Below are positions 1 through 5,699 of a DNA stretch of 7,188 nucleotides, piece by piece. Below the pieces are notes generated by a model, which saw nothing but the letters and a program-made list of their open reading frames with translations, did no database searches and was not told where the DNA came from. The DNA is from Sphingomonadaceae bacterium (lineage in GTDB: Bacteria > Pseudomonadota > Alphaproteobacteria > Sphingomonadales > Sphingomonadaceae). The stretch lies in NCBI GenBank assembly GCA_004282995.1, contig SHLU01000123.1, positions 1 to 7,188 on the forward strand, written 5' to 3'. The stretch's first letter is position 1. Every line of letters starts with the position of its first letter. The position numbers and the translations under genes are program-made.

Positions 1-235
1 CAAGAGCTTCCCGCGCATCTATTACGTCACTTCGACAGCCGATGACCGTACCCACCCGAGCCACGGCCGCAAGGCCGCGGCGCGGATGGCCGCGAACGGG
101 CAACCCTATCTCTATTATGAAGACATGCAGGGTGGCCATTCGGGCGGCGTCGACAACGAACAACGCGCCAAGCTGCAGGCGATGCAATGGGTCTACCTGA
201 TGCAGCAATTGATGGGATCGCCAGAGGGCGAATAA
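1..235 (+). CDS. Prolyl oligopeptidase family (S9) serine peptidase, C-terminal end
   Basis: Only the last 77 residues are in the window; the frame starts at base 2 and ends at TAA 233-235. The fragment reads as the end of an alpha/beta-hydrolase catalytic domain of the S9 prolyl oligopeptidase family. A TADDRTHPSHGRK segment near the left edge carries the region of the catalytic Asp, and GGHSGG about 30 residues later carries the probable catalytic His. The nucleophile Ser would lie upstream, outside the window. The closing helix (KLQAMQWVYLMQQL) is typical of these peptidases. The family hydrolyses oligopeptides or peptide esters; the substrate and location cannot be judged without the N-terminus. 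A hairpin terminator begins 19 bases after the stop, so this is the last gene of its transcript. Family is fairly sure; the exact member is not. Confidence 0.8.
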   Translation, partial: KSFPRIYYVTSTADDRTHPSHGRKAAARMAANGQPYLYYEDMQGGHSGGVDNEQRAKLQAMQWVYLMQQLMGSPEGE

Positions 236-254
236 GCAAGGTCGATTTTACAGG

Positions 255-280
255 AAGGGCGGCCCCATTGGGTCGCCCTT
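255..280 (+). terminator. Hairpin terminator after the S9 peptidase gene
   Basis: An 11-bp stem pairs AAGGGCGGCCC (255-265) with GGGTCGCCCTT (270-280) across a four-base CATT loop, with one G.T wobble. Only three Ts follow (279-281), so the U-tract is short. Its place just after the stop codon supports a Rho-independent terminator. It is nearly symmetric but faces no convergent gene. Confidence 0.75.
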
Positions 281-338
281 TCGCTGTGAAGGACCAGGAA
301 TTGGACGCTCCGGCCAGATCGTCTCGGCAATCGATACT

Positions 339-346
339 ATGGTTAA
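339..346 (-). promoter_or_regulatory. Exact CtrA half-site (TTAACCAT) upstream of the SciP-like gene
   Basis: The minus strand reads TTAACCAT, identical to the half-site described for the alphaproteobacterial cell-cycle regulator CtrA. It lies about 90 bp upstream of the SciP-like start in a 200-bp non-coding stretch. No second TTAA stands at the N7 spacing of the full CtrA box, so this would be a half-site. An exact match to an AT-rich 8-mer is uncommon in GC-rich DNA, but one match is not proof of binding. Confidence 0.35.
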
Positions 347-417
347 AAATCGCAAACCGTGGCTCGCAGGTTGGCCTTAATGCTTGAGATGAAGAGTGGC
401 TCTCGGACGGGGGGATA

Positions 418-425
418 GTGTCGCA
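418..425 (+). promoter_or_regulatory. Near-match to the SciP DNA motif, next to the SciP-like start
   Basis: GTGTCGCA matches the motif reported for Caulobacter SciP, (T/G)TGTCGCG as I recall it, at seven of eight positions. Its last base is the first base of the Shine-Dalgarno sequence AGGAG (425-429) of the SciP-like gene. If real it would suit autoregulation. A seven-of-eight match can easily occur by chance over this length. Confidence 0.25.
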
Positions 426-436
426 GGAGTTAGATT

Positions 437-721
437 ATGCCTTATCCCCGCAACGAGACGATCGCATCGCGCATCAAGCGAGCCGGACTGCCGCAAAGCC
501 ACGATATTCACTGGTCACCAAGCCGCAAACGAGAAGTCGTGGAGGCGGTTCGGGAAAAGCTGATTACCTTCGACGAAGCGCGCTGGCGTTACCTTCTCAG
601 CCGCAAGGAATTCGAAACCTGGGAACAGGAAGCCGACAAGTCGGCCAAGCGGCGCGAACGGGAAGCCGGGAGCCGCAATCACCAAGTCGATGTCCGTAAC
701 CGGCAGTTCGAGCCCGGGTAG
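437..721 (+). CDS. Short SciP-like (DUF1153) putative transcriptional regulator
   Basis: This 94-residue protein resembles the SciP/DUF1153 family, small helix-turn-helix proteins. The founding member in Caulobacter binds DNA and represses CtrA-dependent transcription of cell-cycle and motility genes. Residues about 26-66 follow the family core: W-x-x-x-RK-x-EVV-x-AV, then L-x(4)-EA-x-x-RY-x-L and EF-x-x-W. The family's usual N-terminal VIGPxGxPLT segment and the C-terminal LRxTRIQxY segment are absent. They are replaced by a basic N-terminus and a charged Arg/Glu-rich tail. It is therefore probably a divergent paralogue rather than canonical SciP. The start is supported by AGGAG (425-429) seven bases before the ATG. 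The gene converges on the PilZ gene with about 30 bases between stops and no clear terminator. Its targets are unknown; a role in cell-cycle or motility control is inferred from family and context. Confidence 0.8.
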   Translation: MPYPRNETIASRIKRAGLPQSHDIHWSPSRKREVVEAVREKLITFDEARWRYLLSRKEFETWEQEADKSAKRREREAGSRNHQVDVRNRQFEPG

Positions 722-752
722 AGCGCCCACTGGCTTGGCAGCAGCGGCTTTA

Positions 753-1076
753 TCAAGCGATGCGTTGTCCCAATTCGCCTGGCTCGCCTTCGCGGCAATA
801 CTGGCGCGCGGCCTTCACGACCGATGGATGCAAGGTGTCGACCAGAGAGATGCCATAGACTCGATCTTCCCTCCGGCTGACGTACCCCACGAGGGCGGGC
901 AATATGCCGAGCTTGATAGCGAGGGCCTGGTTCATTTCCAGCGAGCGATCATCCGGCAACAGGATGCGGGCCCCGCTGCGCGAAAGATCGAGCAAGAGGA
1001 TGTCGGCAACGGTCCCGCCGCAATGCAAGCCAGCGGTCGAGAAAATTGTGATGCGCGGATGGCGGCGACGATCCAT
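753..1076 (-). CDS. Single-domain PilZ protein, putative c-di-GMP receptor
   Basis: The 107-residue product is almost entirely one PilZ domain, the usual cytoplasmic receptor for the second messenger c-di-GMP. Both ligand motifs are visible: RxxxR at residues 4-8 (within RRRHPR) and DxSxxG at 30-35 (DLSRSG). Beta-strand-like segments follow to about residue 80, then a short helix and an acidic tail. With no attached output domain, it would act by binding a partner protein. The ATG at 1074-1076 is preferred because GGA sits six bases upstream and the motif then begins at once, as is common in PilZ proteins. A GTG at 1119-1121 in the same frame would add 15 residues; its AGGA lies 13 bases away. 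The gene converges on the SciP-like gene. PilZ proteins often control motility, adhesion or polysaccharide output; which one applies here cannot be told. Confidence 0.88.
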   Translation of the reverse strand: MDRRRHPRITIFSTAGLHCGGTVADILLLDLSRSGARILLPDDRSLEMNQALAIKLGILPALVGYVSRREDRVYGISLVDTLHPSVVKAARQYCREGEPGELGQRIA

Positions 1077-1155
1077 GGACTTTCCAGGTTTAATAAAGAC
1101 AACGGCGCGACCCGGTAACACTTATGCCGTCAAATCCTTTAAAATCCCCTGCCTG

Positions 1156-1186
1156 ATTTTAACTCTAAATATCATTGCCTTTTCAA
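1156..1186 (-). promoter_or_regulatory. Possible promoter of the PilZ gene
   Basis: On the minus strand TTGAAA (1181-1186) and TAAAAT (1156-1161) resemble sigma-70 -35 and -10 boxes, but the spacer is 19 bp, which is long. They lie in an AT-rich tract (about 1129-1190) that stands out from the GC-rich surroundings, between the end of glmU and the PilZ start. This is the only candidate I see in the 1122-1255 gap, which otherwise shows no gene and no convincing glmU terminator. Confidence 0.3.
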
Positions 1187-1255
1187 TAAGATGTGTCGCC
1201 TCGACGTCGCTGGCAGGCCGCGAGAACGCTAGGGGTCAGGCGTATCAAGCCCTCT

Positions 1256-2623
1256 TCATCCCTTGTTCTCCGCCGCTTTCTTCTTTTTCATCGCGTCGTG
1301 AAAACGGTCAGCCCAGCCGGGTTTGATCGACTGTTCGGCGCGCTCCATGCGTAGCTCGCCGTCGGCGACATCGCGGGTGACCGTGCTTCCAGCTCCCACG
1401 ATAGCATCGCGGCCGATTCGAACCGGCGCAACCAGCGCGCTGTTGGAACCGATGAAGGCGCGGTCGCCTATTTCGGTCCGGTATTTGAAGTAGCCGTCGT
1501 AATTGCACGTGATGGTGCCAGCGCCGATATTGGCCCCCGCGCCCACGGTCGTGTCGCCGAGATAGGTCAGGTGACTGGCTTTTGCCCCCTCGCCCAGCGT
1601 GGCTTTTTTCATTTCGACGAAATTGCCGATCTTCGCGCCCTTCTTGAGCACCGCGCCGGGCCGCAGGCGGGCATAGGGTCCGACCTCGCAACCTTCGCCG
1701 ACTTCGGCGCCTTCAAGATGGCTGAACGCGCGGATCCGCGCACCGTCGGCGACCCGCACACCGGGTCCAAAAACGACATTGGGCTCAACAGTGACATCGC
1801 GGCCCAGCTCGGTATCCCAGCTGAAGAACACCGTTTCGGGTGCGCGCAGCGAGGCACCCGCAGCCATTGCTTCCCCGCGCTTGAGTTCCTGCCATTGGGC
1901 CTCGGCTGCCGCGAGCTCGGCACGACTGTTGATGCCGGCGACCTCGCCCGGATCGTCGGTCACCACCACCGCACTATGGCGACCCTCTGCGCGCGCGACA
2001 TTGACGATATCGACGAGGTAGTATTCGCCCTGGGCATTATCGTTGCCGACGCGCTTCAACAGGTCAAACAGGTCGGCGCCCCGCACCGCCATCAGGCCGG
2101 AATTGCACAAGGTGCAAGCGCGTTCGTCCTCACTCGCATCCTTGAATTCAACCATTTTCTCGATCTGGCCAGCATCGTTGGCAATGACGCGGCCATACTG
2201 CAGAGCGTCGTCGGGTTCGAAACCGAGCACGACCACCGCCGGCGCGTCTTCGCCATGCAGTCGGTCGAGCATCATCTCCATCGTCGAGCTACGCACGAAG
2301 GGCACGTCGCCATAGAGGATCAGGACATCGCCATCAAAACCATCCAGGTCACCTTGGGCCTGTTGCACCGCGTGGCCGGTGCCGTGTTGTGGTTCCTGCA
2401 GACAGGTCTTCGCGCGCCCCTCGACCGCCGCTTCAAGCTGTTCGCGTCCAGCCCCGACCACGACCACTTTTTCACGCGGAGACAGCGCATCGACCGATGC
2501 CATCAGATGATCGAGCATCGCTCGGCCGGCGATCGGGTGCAGGACCTTGTGCAGGTCGCTTTTCATGCGGGTGCCCTTGCCCGCAGCAAGGATGACGGCG
2601 GCAAATTCGCGTGTGGTGCTCAT
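1256..2623 (-). CDS. glmU: Bifunctional UDP-GlcNAc pyrophosphorylase / glucosamine-1-phosphate acetyltransferase
   Basis: GlmU acetylates glucosamine-1-phosphate using acetyl-CoA, then joins it to UTP to give UDP-GlcNAc, the cytoplasmic precursor of peptidoglycan and lipopolysaccharide. The 455 residues match the family's usual length. The N-terminal uridylyltransferase domain shows LAAGKGTRM (12-20) with K26 of the DLHKVLH segment. QEPQHGTGHAV (76-86) contacts the nucleotide, and YGD at 104-106 carries the metal-binding Asp. From about residue 265 the left-handed beta-helix hexapeptide repeats run to the C-terminus. They include the acetyltransferase signature KASHLTYLGD, whose H351 corresponds to the catalytic base, followed by NIGAGTITCNYDG. 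The lysine-rich tail MKKKKAAENKG is typical. The gene is divergent from the HAD phosphatase gene with 59 bases between starts, so both promoters must be close or overlap. glmS, often a neighbour in related genomes, does not follow. The Shine-Dalgarno sequence is weak. Function is certain. Confidence 0.98.
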   Translation of the reverse strand: MSTTREFAAVILAAGKGTRMKSDLHKVLHPIAGRAMLDHLMASVDALSPREKVVVVGAGREQLEAAVEGRAKTCLQEPQHGTGHAVQQAQGDLDGFDGDVLILYGDVPFVRSSTMEMMLDRLHGEDAPAVVVLGFEPDDALQYGRVIANDAGQIEKMVEFKDASEDERACTLCNSGLMAVRGADLFDLLKRVGNDNAQGEYYLVDIVNVARAEGRHSAVVVTDDPGEVAGINSRAELAAAEAQWQELKRGEAMAAGASLRAPETVFFSWDTELGRDVTVEPNVVFGPGVRVADGARIRAFSHLEGAEVGEGCEVGPYARLRPGAVLKKGAKIGNFVEMKKATLGEGAKASHLTYLGDTTVGAGANIGAGTITCNYDGYFKYRTEIGDRAFIGSNSALVAPVRIGRDAIVGAGSTVTRDVADGELRMERAEQSIKPGWADRFHDAMKKKKAAENKG

Positions 2624-2682
2624 GCTTGCGGCTTTGCCAGCTAAATCTTGCAGTTTCCAGAGCAGACAGGCATCGCCCGTTG

Positions 2683-3366
2683 ATGGCTGATCTTCCCTTC
2701 GACGCCGTCGGTTTCGACCTCGACGGAACCCTGCTCGACACCTTCCGCGACCTGGGGGCCGCGGTAAACCATGCGCTGGAACTGGGTGGCTTCGACCCTG
2801 TCCCGGTGGACAGTTCGAAGGATCTGATCGGTGGAGGGGCCAAGATCATGCTGGCGCGCGCTGTCGATCAACAGGGCGGGATGCCGGAGGACGAGTTCCA
2901 TGTCCTCTATAAAAAGATGCTGCGATTTTATGCCGACAACAATGCCGTGCGCACCCAGCCCTATCCCGGCGTCATCGAGGTGCTCGATGATCTCGATGGC
3001 AGGGGCGTCAAGATGGCCGTCGTGACCAACAAGTTTGCCGGGTTCGCCACCACGATTCTTGAAACACTGGGCCTCGCCGATCGCTTTGCCGCGATCATCG
3101 GCGGAGACAGCATGGGCCGCGGTCCGGACGGCAAGCACTTGGCCAAGCCGCATCCTGCACCAGTGCTTGAAGCGCGGCGGCTTTGTGGCGAGGGCCGTTT
3201 CGCTTTTGTCGGCGACTCGAGCTACGATGTGGCTGCCGCCCGCGCAGCACAAGTGCCGGTGGTGGTCGCCGCCTATGGCTATTGCGACAAGCCTGTCGTC
3301 GAACTTGGCGGTGACGCGGTGATCGAACGATTCGACCAATTGTTGCCCACTCTCGAACGAATGTAA
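2683..3366 (+). CDS. gph: HAD-family phosphatase, probable phosphoglycolate phosphatase
   Basis: This 227-residue protein is a HAD-superfamily hydrolase of the Gph type. Gph removes phosphate from 2-phosphoglycolate, a by-product of DNA-end repair and of Rubisco oxygenation. Motif I is FDLDGTLLDT, with nucleophile D12 and acid/base D14. Motif II is VVTNK with T115. The motif III lysine is in KPHPAP (K155). Motif IV is GDSSYDVAAARAA with D178 and D182. A helical cap of subclass I lies between about residues 18 and 85. The frame is open upstream to 2611, but those codons would overlap the glmU start and give no homologous residues, so the ATG at 2683 just before MADLPFDAVGFDLDG is chosen; the AGG before it is poor. 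HAD specificity is hard to read from sequence, so another small phosphate ester is possible. No clear terminator follows. Confidence 0.9.
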   Translation: MADLPFDAVGFDLDGTLLDTFRDLGAAVNHALELGGFDPVPVDSSKDLIGGGAKIMLARAVDQQGGMPEDEFHVLYKKMLRFYADNNAVRTQPYPGVIEVLDDLDGRGVKMAVVTNKFAGFATTILETLGLADRFAAIIGGDSMGRGPDGKHLAKPHPAPVLEARRLCGEGRFAFVGDSSYDVAAARAAQVPVVVAAYGYCDKPVVELGGDAVIERFDQLLPTLERM

Positions 3367-3455
3367 CAGCGCGCTTGCGCCATGCCCTTACGGCACGCGG
3401 GCTCGCCGAATTGCGTGTTGCAACGCAGCAGCGAAAGTGCCACCTCCGCGCCACG

Positions 3456-3471
3456 TTGACGGGAACGTAAA
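3456..3471 (+). promoter_or_regulatory. LiuR-like (MerR-family) operator upstream of the acyl-CoA dehydrogenase gene
   Basis: TTGACGGGAACGTAAA is an imperfect 16-bp palindrome with half-sites TTGACG and CGTAAA. It fits the TTKACG-N4-CGTMAA pattern that I recall for LiuR-type MerR regulators of branched-chain amino acid and fatty acid catabolism in proteobacteria. It lies 54 bp before the start of a (3R)-hydroxyacyl-CoA dehydrogenase gene, a suitable target. I cannot assign clear -35 and -10 boxes around it. The rest of the 3367-3525 gap shows no gene. Confidence 0.4.
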
Positions 3472-3525
3472 GCCCGTCGGACCCACATCACACTTGCAGC
3501 AGGCTGCATTGCAGGAGGACACCCC

Positions 3526-4455
3526 ATGAGCATCGATTTCAAGGACAAGGTCGCCATCGTTACCGGCGCCGGCGGCGGTCTGGGCCGCGAATACGCGCTC
3601 GAACTGGCTCGCCGCGGTGCCAAAATCGTGGTCAACGATCTGGGCGGAGCGCGCGACGGCACCGGACATTCCGACATGGCCCTGCAAGTTGTCGAGGAAA
3701 TCGAGAAGATGGGCGGCGAAGCCATGTCCAACGGCGGCTCGGTGACCGAATTCGAGCAGATGGAAAAGATGGTCGCCGACGCCAAGCAGAAATGGGGTGG
3801 CGTTCACATCCTCATCAACAATGCCGGCGTGCTGCGCGACAAGACCTTTGCCAAAATGAGCCCCGAAGATTTCGAATTCGTGCTCAAGGTGCACCTGACC
3901 GGTTCGGCCATGGTGACCAAGGCAGCGTGGGAAACCTTTCGCGAGCAGGCCTATGGCCGCGTCCTGATGACGGCCAGCTCCACCGGCCTGTTCGGCAATT
4001 TCGGCCAGGCCAACTACGGTGCCGCCAAGCTGGGCCTCGCGGTCCTGACCAAGACGCTCGCGCTCGAAGGTGCGAAGTACAACATCAAGGTCAACACGCT
4101 CAGCCCGGTGGCCGGTACGCGCATGACCGAGGACCTGTTCCCCGAAGAAGCTTTCAAGCTGTTCGACCCGGTCAATGTGGTCCCGGCCGCGCTGTTCCTG
4201 GTCAGCGAAGATGCGCCGACCAATGCCATCGTCGGCGCTGGCGGCGGCGGCTATCACAGCGCCTGGACTGTCATGAACGACGCTGTCTGGCTGCCCGAAG
4301 GTGAACGCACGGTCGAAGGCTTCGCCGCCAATTGGGACAAGATCAGCGAGTTTTCCAACCTCAAGGCTCCGCAAAGCGGCAACGAACAGTCGGGCGCGAT
4401 CCTGACTGCGATGCAAAAAGTCGTCGGCAGCGGGCCGGACAGCACGCGGGGATAA
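3526..4455 (+). CDS. SDR (3R)-hydroxyacyl-CoA dehydrogenase, MFE-2/HSD17B4 type
   Basis: This 309-residue short-chain dehydrogenase closely follows the dehydrogenase domain of eukaryotic peroxisomal multifunctional enzyme 2. That domain oxidises (3R)-hydroxyacyl-CoA to 3-ketoacyl-CoA in beta-oxidation. Visible are the nucleotide motif TGAGGGLG (13-20), D38 in VVNDLGG (indicating NAD over NADP), NNAG (98-101), and S151, Y164 and K168 within MTASSTGLFGNFGQANYGAAK-like spacing. The family-specific NFGQANY and FAANWDKI segments are also present. Unlike MFE-2 it has no hydratase or sterol-carrier domain, so it acts alone or with a separate enoyl-CoA hydratase. AGGAGG (3513-3518) lies seven bases before the ATG. 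The LiuR-like palindrome upstream suggests control with acyl-CoA catabolism. The stop codon lies inside the 5' arm of the large hairpin shared with the next gene. The family is sure; the chain-length or branched substrate is not. Confidence 0.93.
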   Translation: MSIDFKDKVAIVTGAGGGLGREYALELARRGAKIVVNDLGGARDGTGHSDMALQVVEEIEKMGGEAMSNGGSVTEFEQMEKMVADAKQKWGGVHILINNAGVLRDKTFAKMSPEDFEFVLKVHLTGSAMVTKAAWETFREQAYGRVLMTASSTGLFGNFGQANYGAAKLGLAVLTKTLALEGAKYNIKVNTLSPVAGTRMTEDLFPEEAFKLFDPVNVVPAALFLVSEDAPTNAIVGAGGGGYHSAWTVMNDAVWLPEGERTVEGFAANWDKISEFSNLKAPQSGNEQSGAILTAMQKVVGSGPDSTRG

Positions 4456-4500
4456 ACCCGGCGCTGTATTGACAGTGTAATACACCGGGCTTATCCCCGC
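4446..4500 (+). repeat. Large imperfect inverted repeat spanning the dehydrogenase stop codon
   Basis: GCGGGGATAA-A-CCCGG (4446-4461) pairs with CCGGG-C-TTATCCCCGC (4485-4500) over 16 positions with one A.C mismatch. After a three-base bulge (CGC, 4462-4464) the stem continues with TGTATT (4465-4470) and AATACA (4479-4484), closing on an eight-base loop. The stop codon TAA (4453-4455) is in the left arm. No U-tract follows, so a standard intrinsic terminator is unlikely. TTGACA (4469-4474) in the apex resembles a -35 box, and GTGTAATACAC (4475-4485) is a perfect 11-bp dyad beside it. The right arm can pair instead with the next gene's start region. Confidence 0.85.
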
Positions 4501-4530
4501 CCCAAATTGGGAGGAAAAACCCGGTGTATT
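4479..4530 (+). promoter_or_regulatory. Alternative hairpin that would sequester the GTG start of the membrane protein
   Basis: AATACACCGGG (4479-4489) is the exact reverse complement of CCCGGTGTATT (4520-4530), which contains the GTG start codon (4524-4526). The enclosed 30 bases include the Shine-Dalgarno GGAGG (4510-4514) and a small CCCAAATTGGG dyad (4501-4511). The first element is also used in the larger upstream hairpin, so the two folds exclude each other. The sequence relation is seen directly; the regulatory meaning is inferred. Confidence 0.5.
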
Positions 4531-5699
4531 CTCAGGAAGAAATCAATTCAGCCGTGGCCGCTGGTGCGCTGAGCCAGGACGCGGCCGAGGCGCTGCGCGC
4601 CCACGTCGTCACAATGCGTGAACGGCCCGTTACCGACGAAGAGCATTTCCGCCTGGTCAATAGCTTCAACGACATCTTCGTCGCCATCGGCGTGATTATC
4701 ATGCTGCTGGCAGCGGGCGCCATCGGGCAGGCCATTGGCAGCGGATTAGTCGCGCCGGCTGTGCTTCCCAACTGGGACACTGCAGGCGAAGCCGAGCGGC
4801 AAGCCTGGGAATCTGCCAGCATGCTGCGCAACGGCGTGCAGATGGCATTGGCCGGAGTGGCGGTCGCCGTCACTGCCTGGATGCTGGCCGAATTCTTTAC
4901 CCGCAAGCGGCGCATGGCTCTGCCCAGCATCCTGCTGTTGATGGCTTTCGTCGGCGGAGTTTTTGCCGCCAGTTTCGGCGTATCGCTGGGCCTCATGTCT
5001 GCCGACGGCGAGATGGGCCGCGTCGGGGCGGTATTGGTCGCTGTTTCGGGCCTCGTGGCCGCTGCGGGCGCATGGTTCCACTGGCAACGTTTCATGGTGC
5101 CGATAACTGTTGCGGCCGGCGCCGCCGCCGTTGCGGTGACGCTGATCGCGCTGGTCTTCGCCGCAATCGGGCCAGACCGATTCGACGATGGTGCCAATGT
5201 CCTCATGATCCTGATCTTTGCCGCCGGGCTGGCCATTTTCGCCTGGGCTATGCGCTGGGACATGAGCGACAGGGAACGTAACACCCGCCGGGCGGATGTC
5301 GCTTTCTGGCTGCACCTGCTGGCCGCACCGATGATCGCCCACCCGATATTCCACACGCTTGGCGTGACCGATGGCGGTTCGATCGGCATTGGCGGCGCGT
5401 TCGGCGTGCTGGTGGTCTATGTTCTGTTCGGCCTCGTCGCACTGGCGATAGACCGGCGCGCACTGCTGGTTTCGGCCCTCGCATATGTGCTGGCGGCGCT
5501 GACCTTCCTGTTTGACGAATTCGGCGCTGTGGAACTGAACTTCGCGCTGACCGCACTGGTCATCGGCTCGGCACTGCTCTCGCTCAGCGCCTTCTGGAGC
5601 CCAATGCGTTCGCGGCTGGTGCGGAACCTTCCTGCTGGCGTGCAGGAACGGCTACCAGTCGCAGCGGTCAGCTTCCCCGCCGAAACTGTCGCGACCTAG
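4524..5699 (+). CDS. Polytopic membrane protein of unknown function, about ten helices
   Basis: I do not recognise a characterised family; the layout recalls DUF2157-like proteins, but this is tentative. The 391 residues begin with a soluble segment of about 48 residues (SQEEINSAVAAGALSQDAAEAL, a small helical motif often seen at the start of such proteins). About ten hydrophobic segments follow, near residues 51-73, 104-125, 133-157, 165-184, 190-214, 224-242, 258-277, 286-309, 312-331 and 337-357, then a short basic C-terminal tail. No catalytic, transport or binding motif is evident, so it is placed in the inner membrane without a function. The start is GTG with GGAGG nine bases upstream; no ATG is available near it. 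It lies 68 bases after the dehydrogenase stop and may be co-transcribed. Its stop overlaps that of the convergent DUF2794 gene. Confidence 0.85.
   Translation: MYSQEEINSAVAAGALSQDAAEALRAHVVTMRERPVTDEEHFRLVNSFNDIFVAIGVIIMLLAAGAIGQAIGSGLVAPAVLPNWDTAGEAERQAWESASMLRNGVQMALAGVAVAVTAWMLAEFFTRKRRMALPSILLLMAFVGGVFAASFGVSLGLMSADGEMGRVGAVLVAVSGLVAAAGAWFHWQRFMVPITVAAGAAAVAVTLIALVFAAIGPDRFDDGANVLMILIFAAGLAIFAWAMRWDMSDRERNTRRADVAFWLHLLAAPMIAHPIFHTLGVTDGGSIGIGGAFGVLVVYVLFGLVALAIDRRALLVSALAYVLAALTFLFDEFGAVELNFALTALVIGSALLSLSAFWSPMRSRLVRNLPAGVQERLPVAAVSFPAETVAT

Noticed and set aside
418..699. Overlapping 93-codon frame beginning just before the SciP-like gene
   Set aside because: The other frame has a good Shine-Dalgarno sequence and a recognisable family core; this one has neither.
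1571..2644. Open frame of 357 codons on the plus strand antisense to glmU
   Set aside because: GlmU is certain on the other strand over its full length. The antisense translation is rich in His/Arg/Asp with no recognisable domain, as expected for a shadow frame in GC-rich DNA.
2611..2682. N-terminal extension of the HAD phosphatase
   Set aside because: It would overlap the glmU start, has no Shine-Dalgarno support, and adds residues ahead of where HAD motif I normally begins the protein.
2624..2682. Promoters in the glmU/gph divergent gap
   Set aside because: I looked for -35/-10 pairs on both strands and found none with acceptable matches and spacing, although promoters must lie here or just inside the genes.
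3388..4485. Open frame of 365 codons on the minus strand antisense to the dehydrogenase
   Set aside because: It covers the well-conserved SDR gene and has no domain or ribosome binding site of its own; a coding shadow.
4446..4500. Intrinsic terminator for the dehydrogenase gene
   Set aside because: The stem is strong, but no run of Ts follows; the 3' side continues with C-rich sequence. Rho-dependent or weak termination cannot be excluded.
4532..5389. Open frame of 285 codons antisense to the membrane protein gene
   Set aside because: Low-complexity Ala/Ser/Thr/Pro composition mirrors the hydrophobic codons on the plus strand; no family resemblance.
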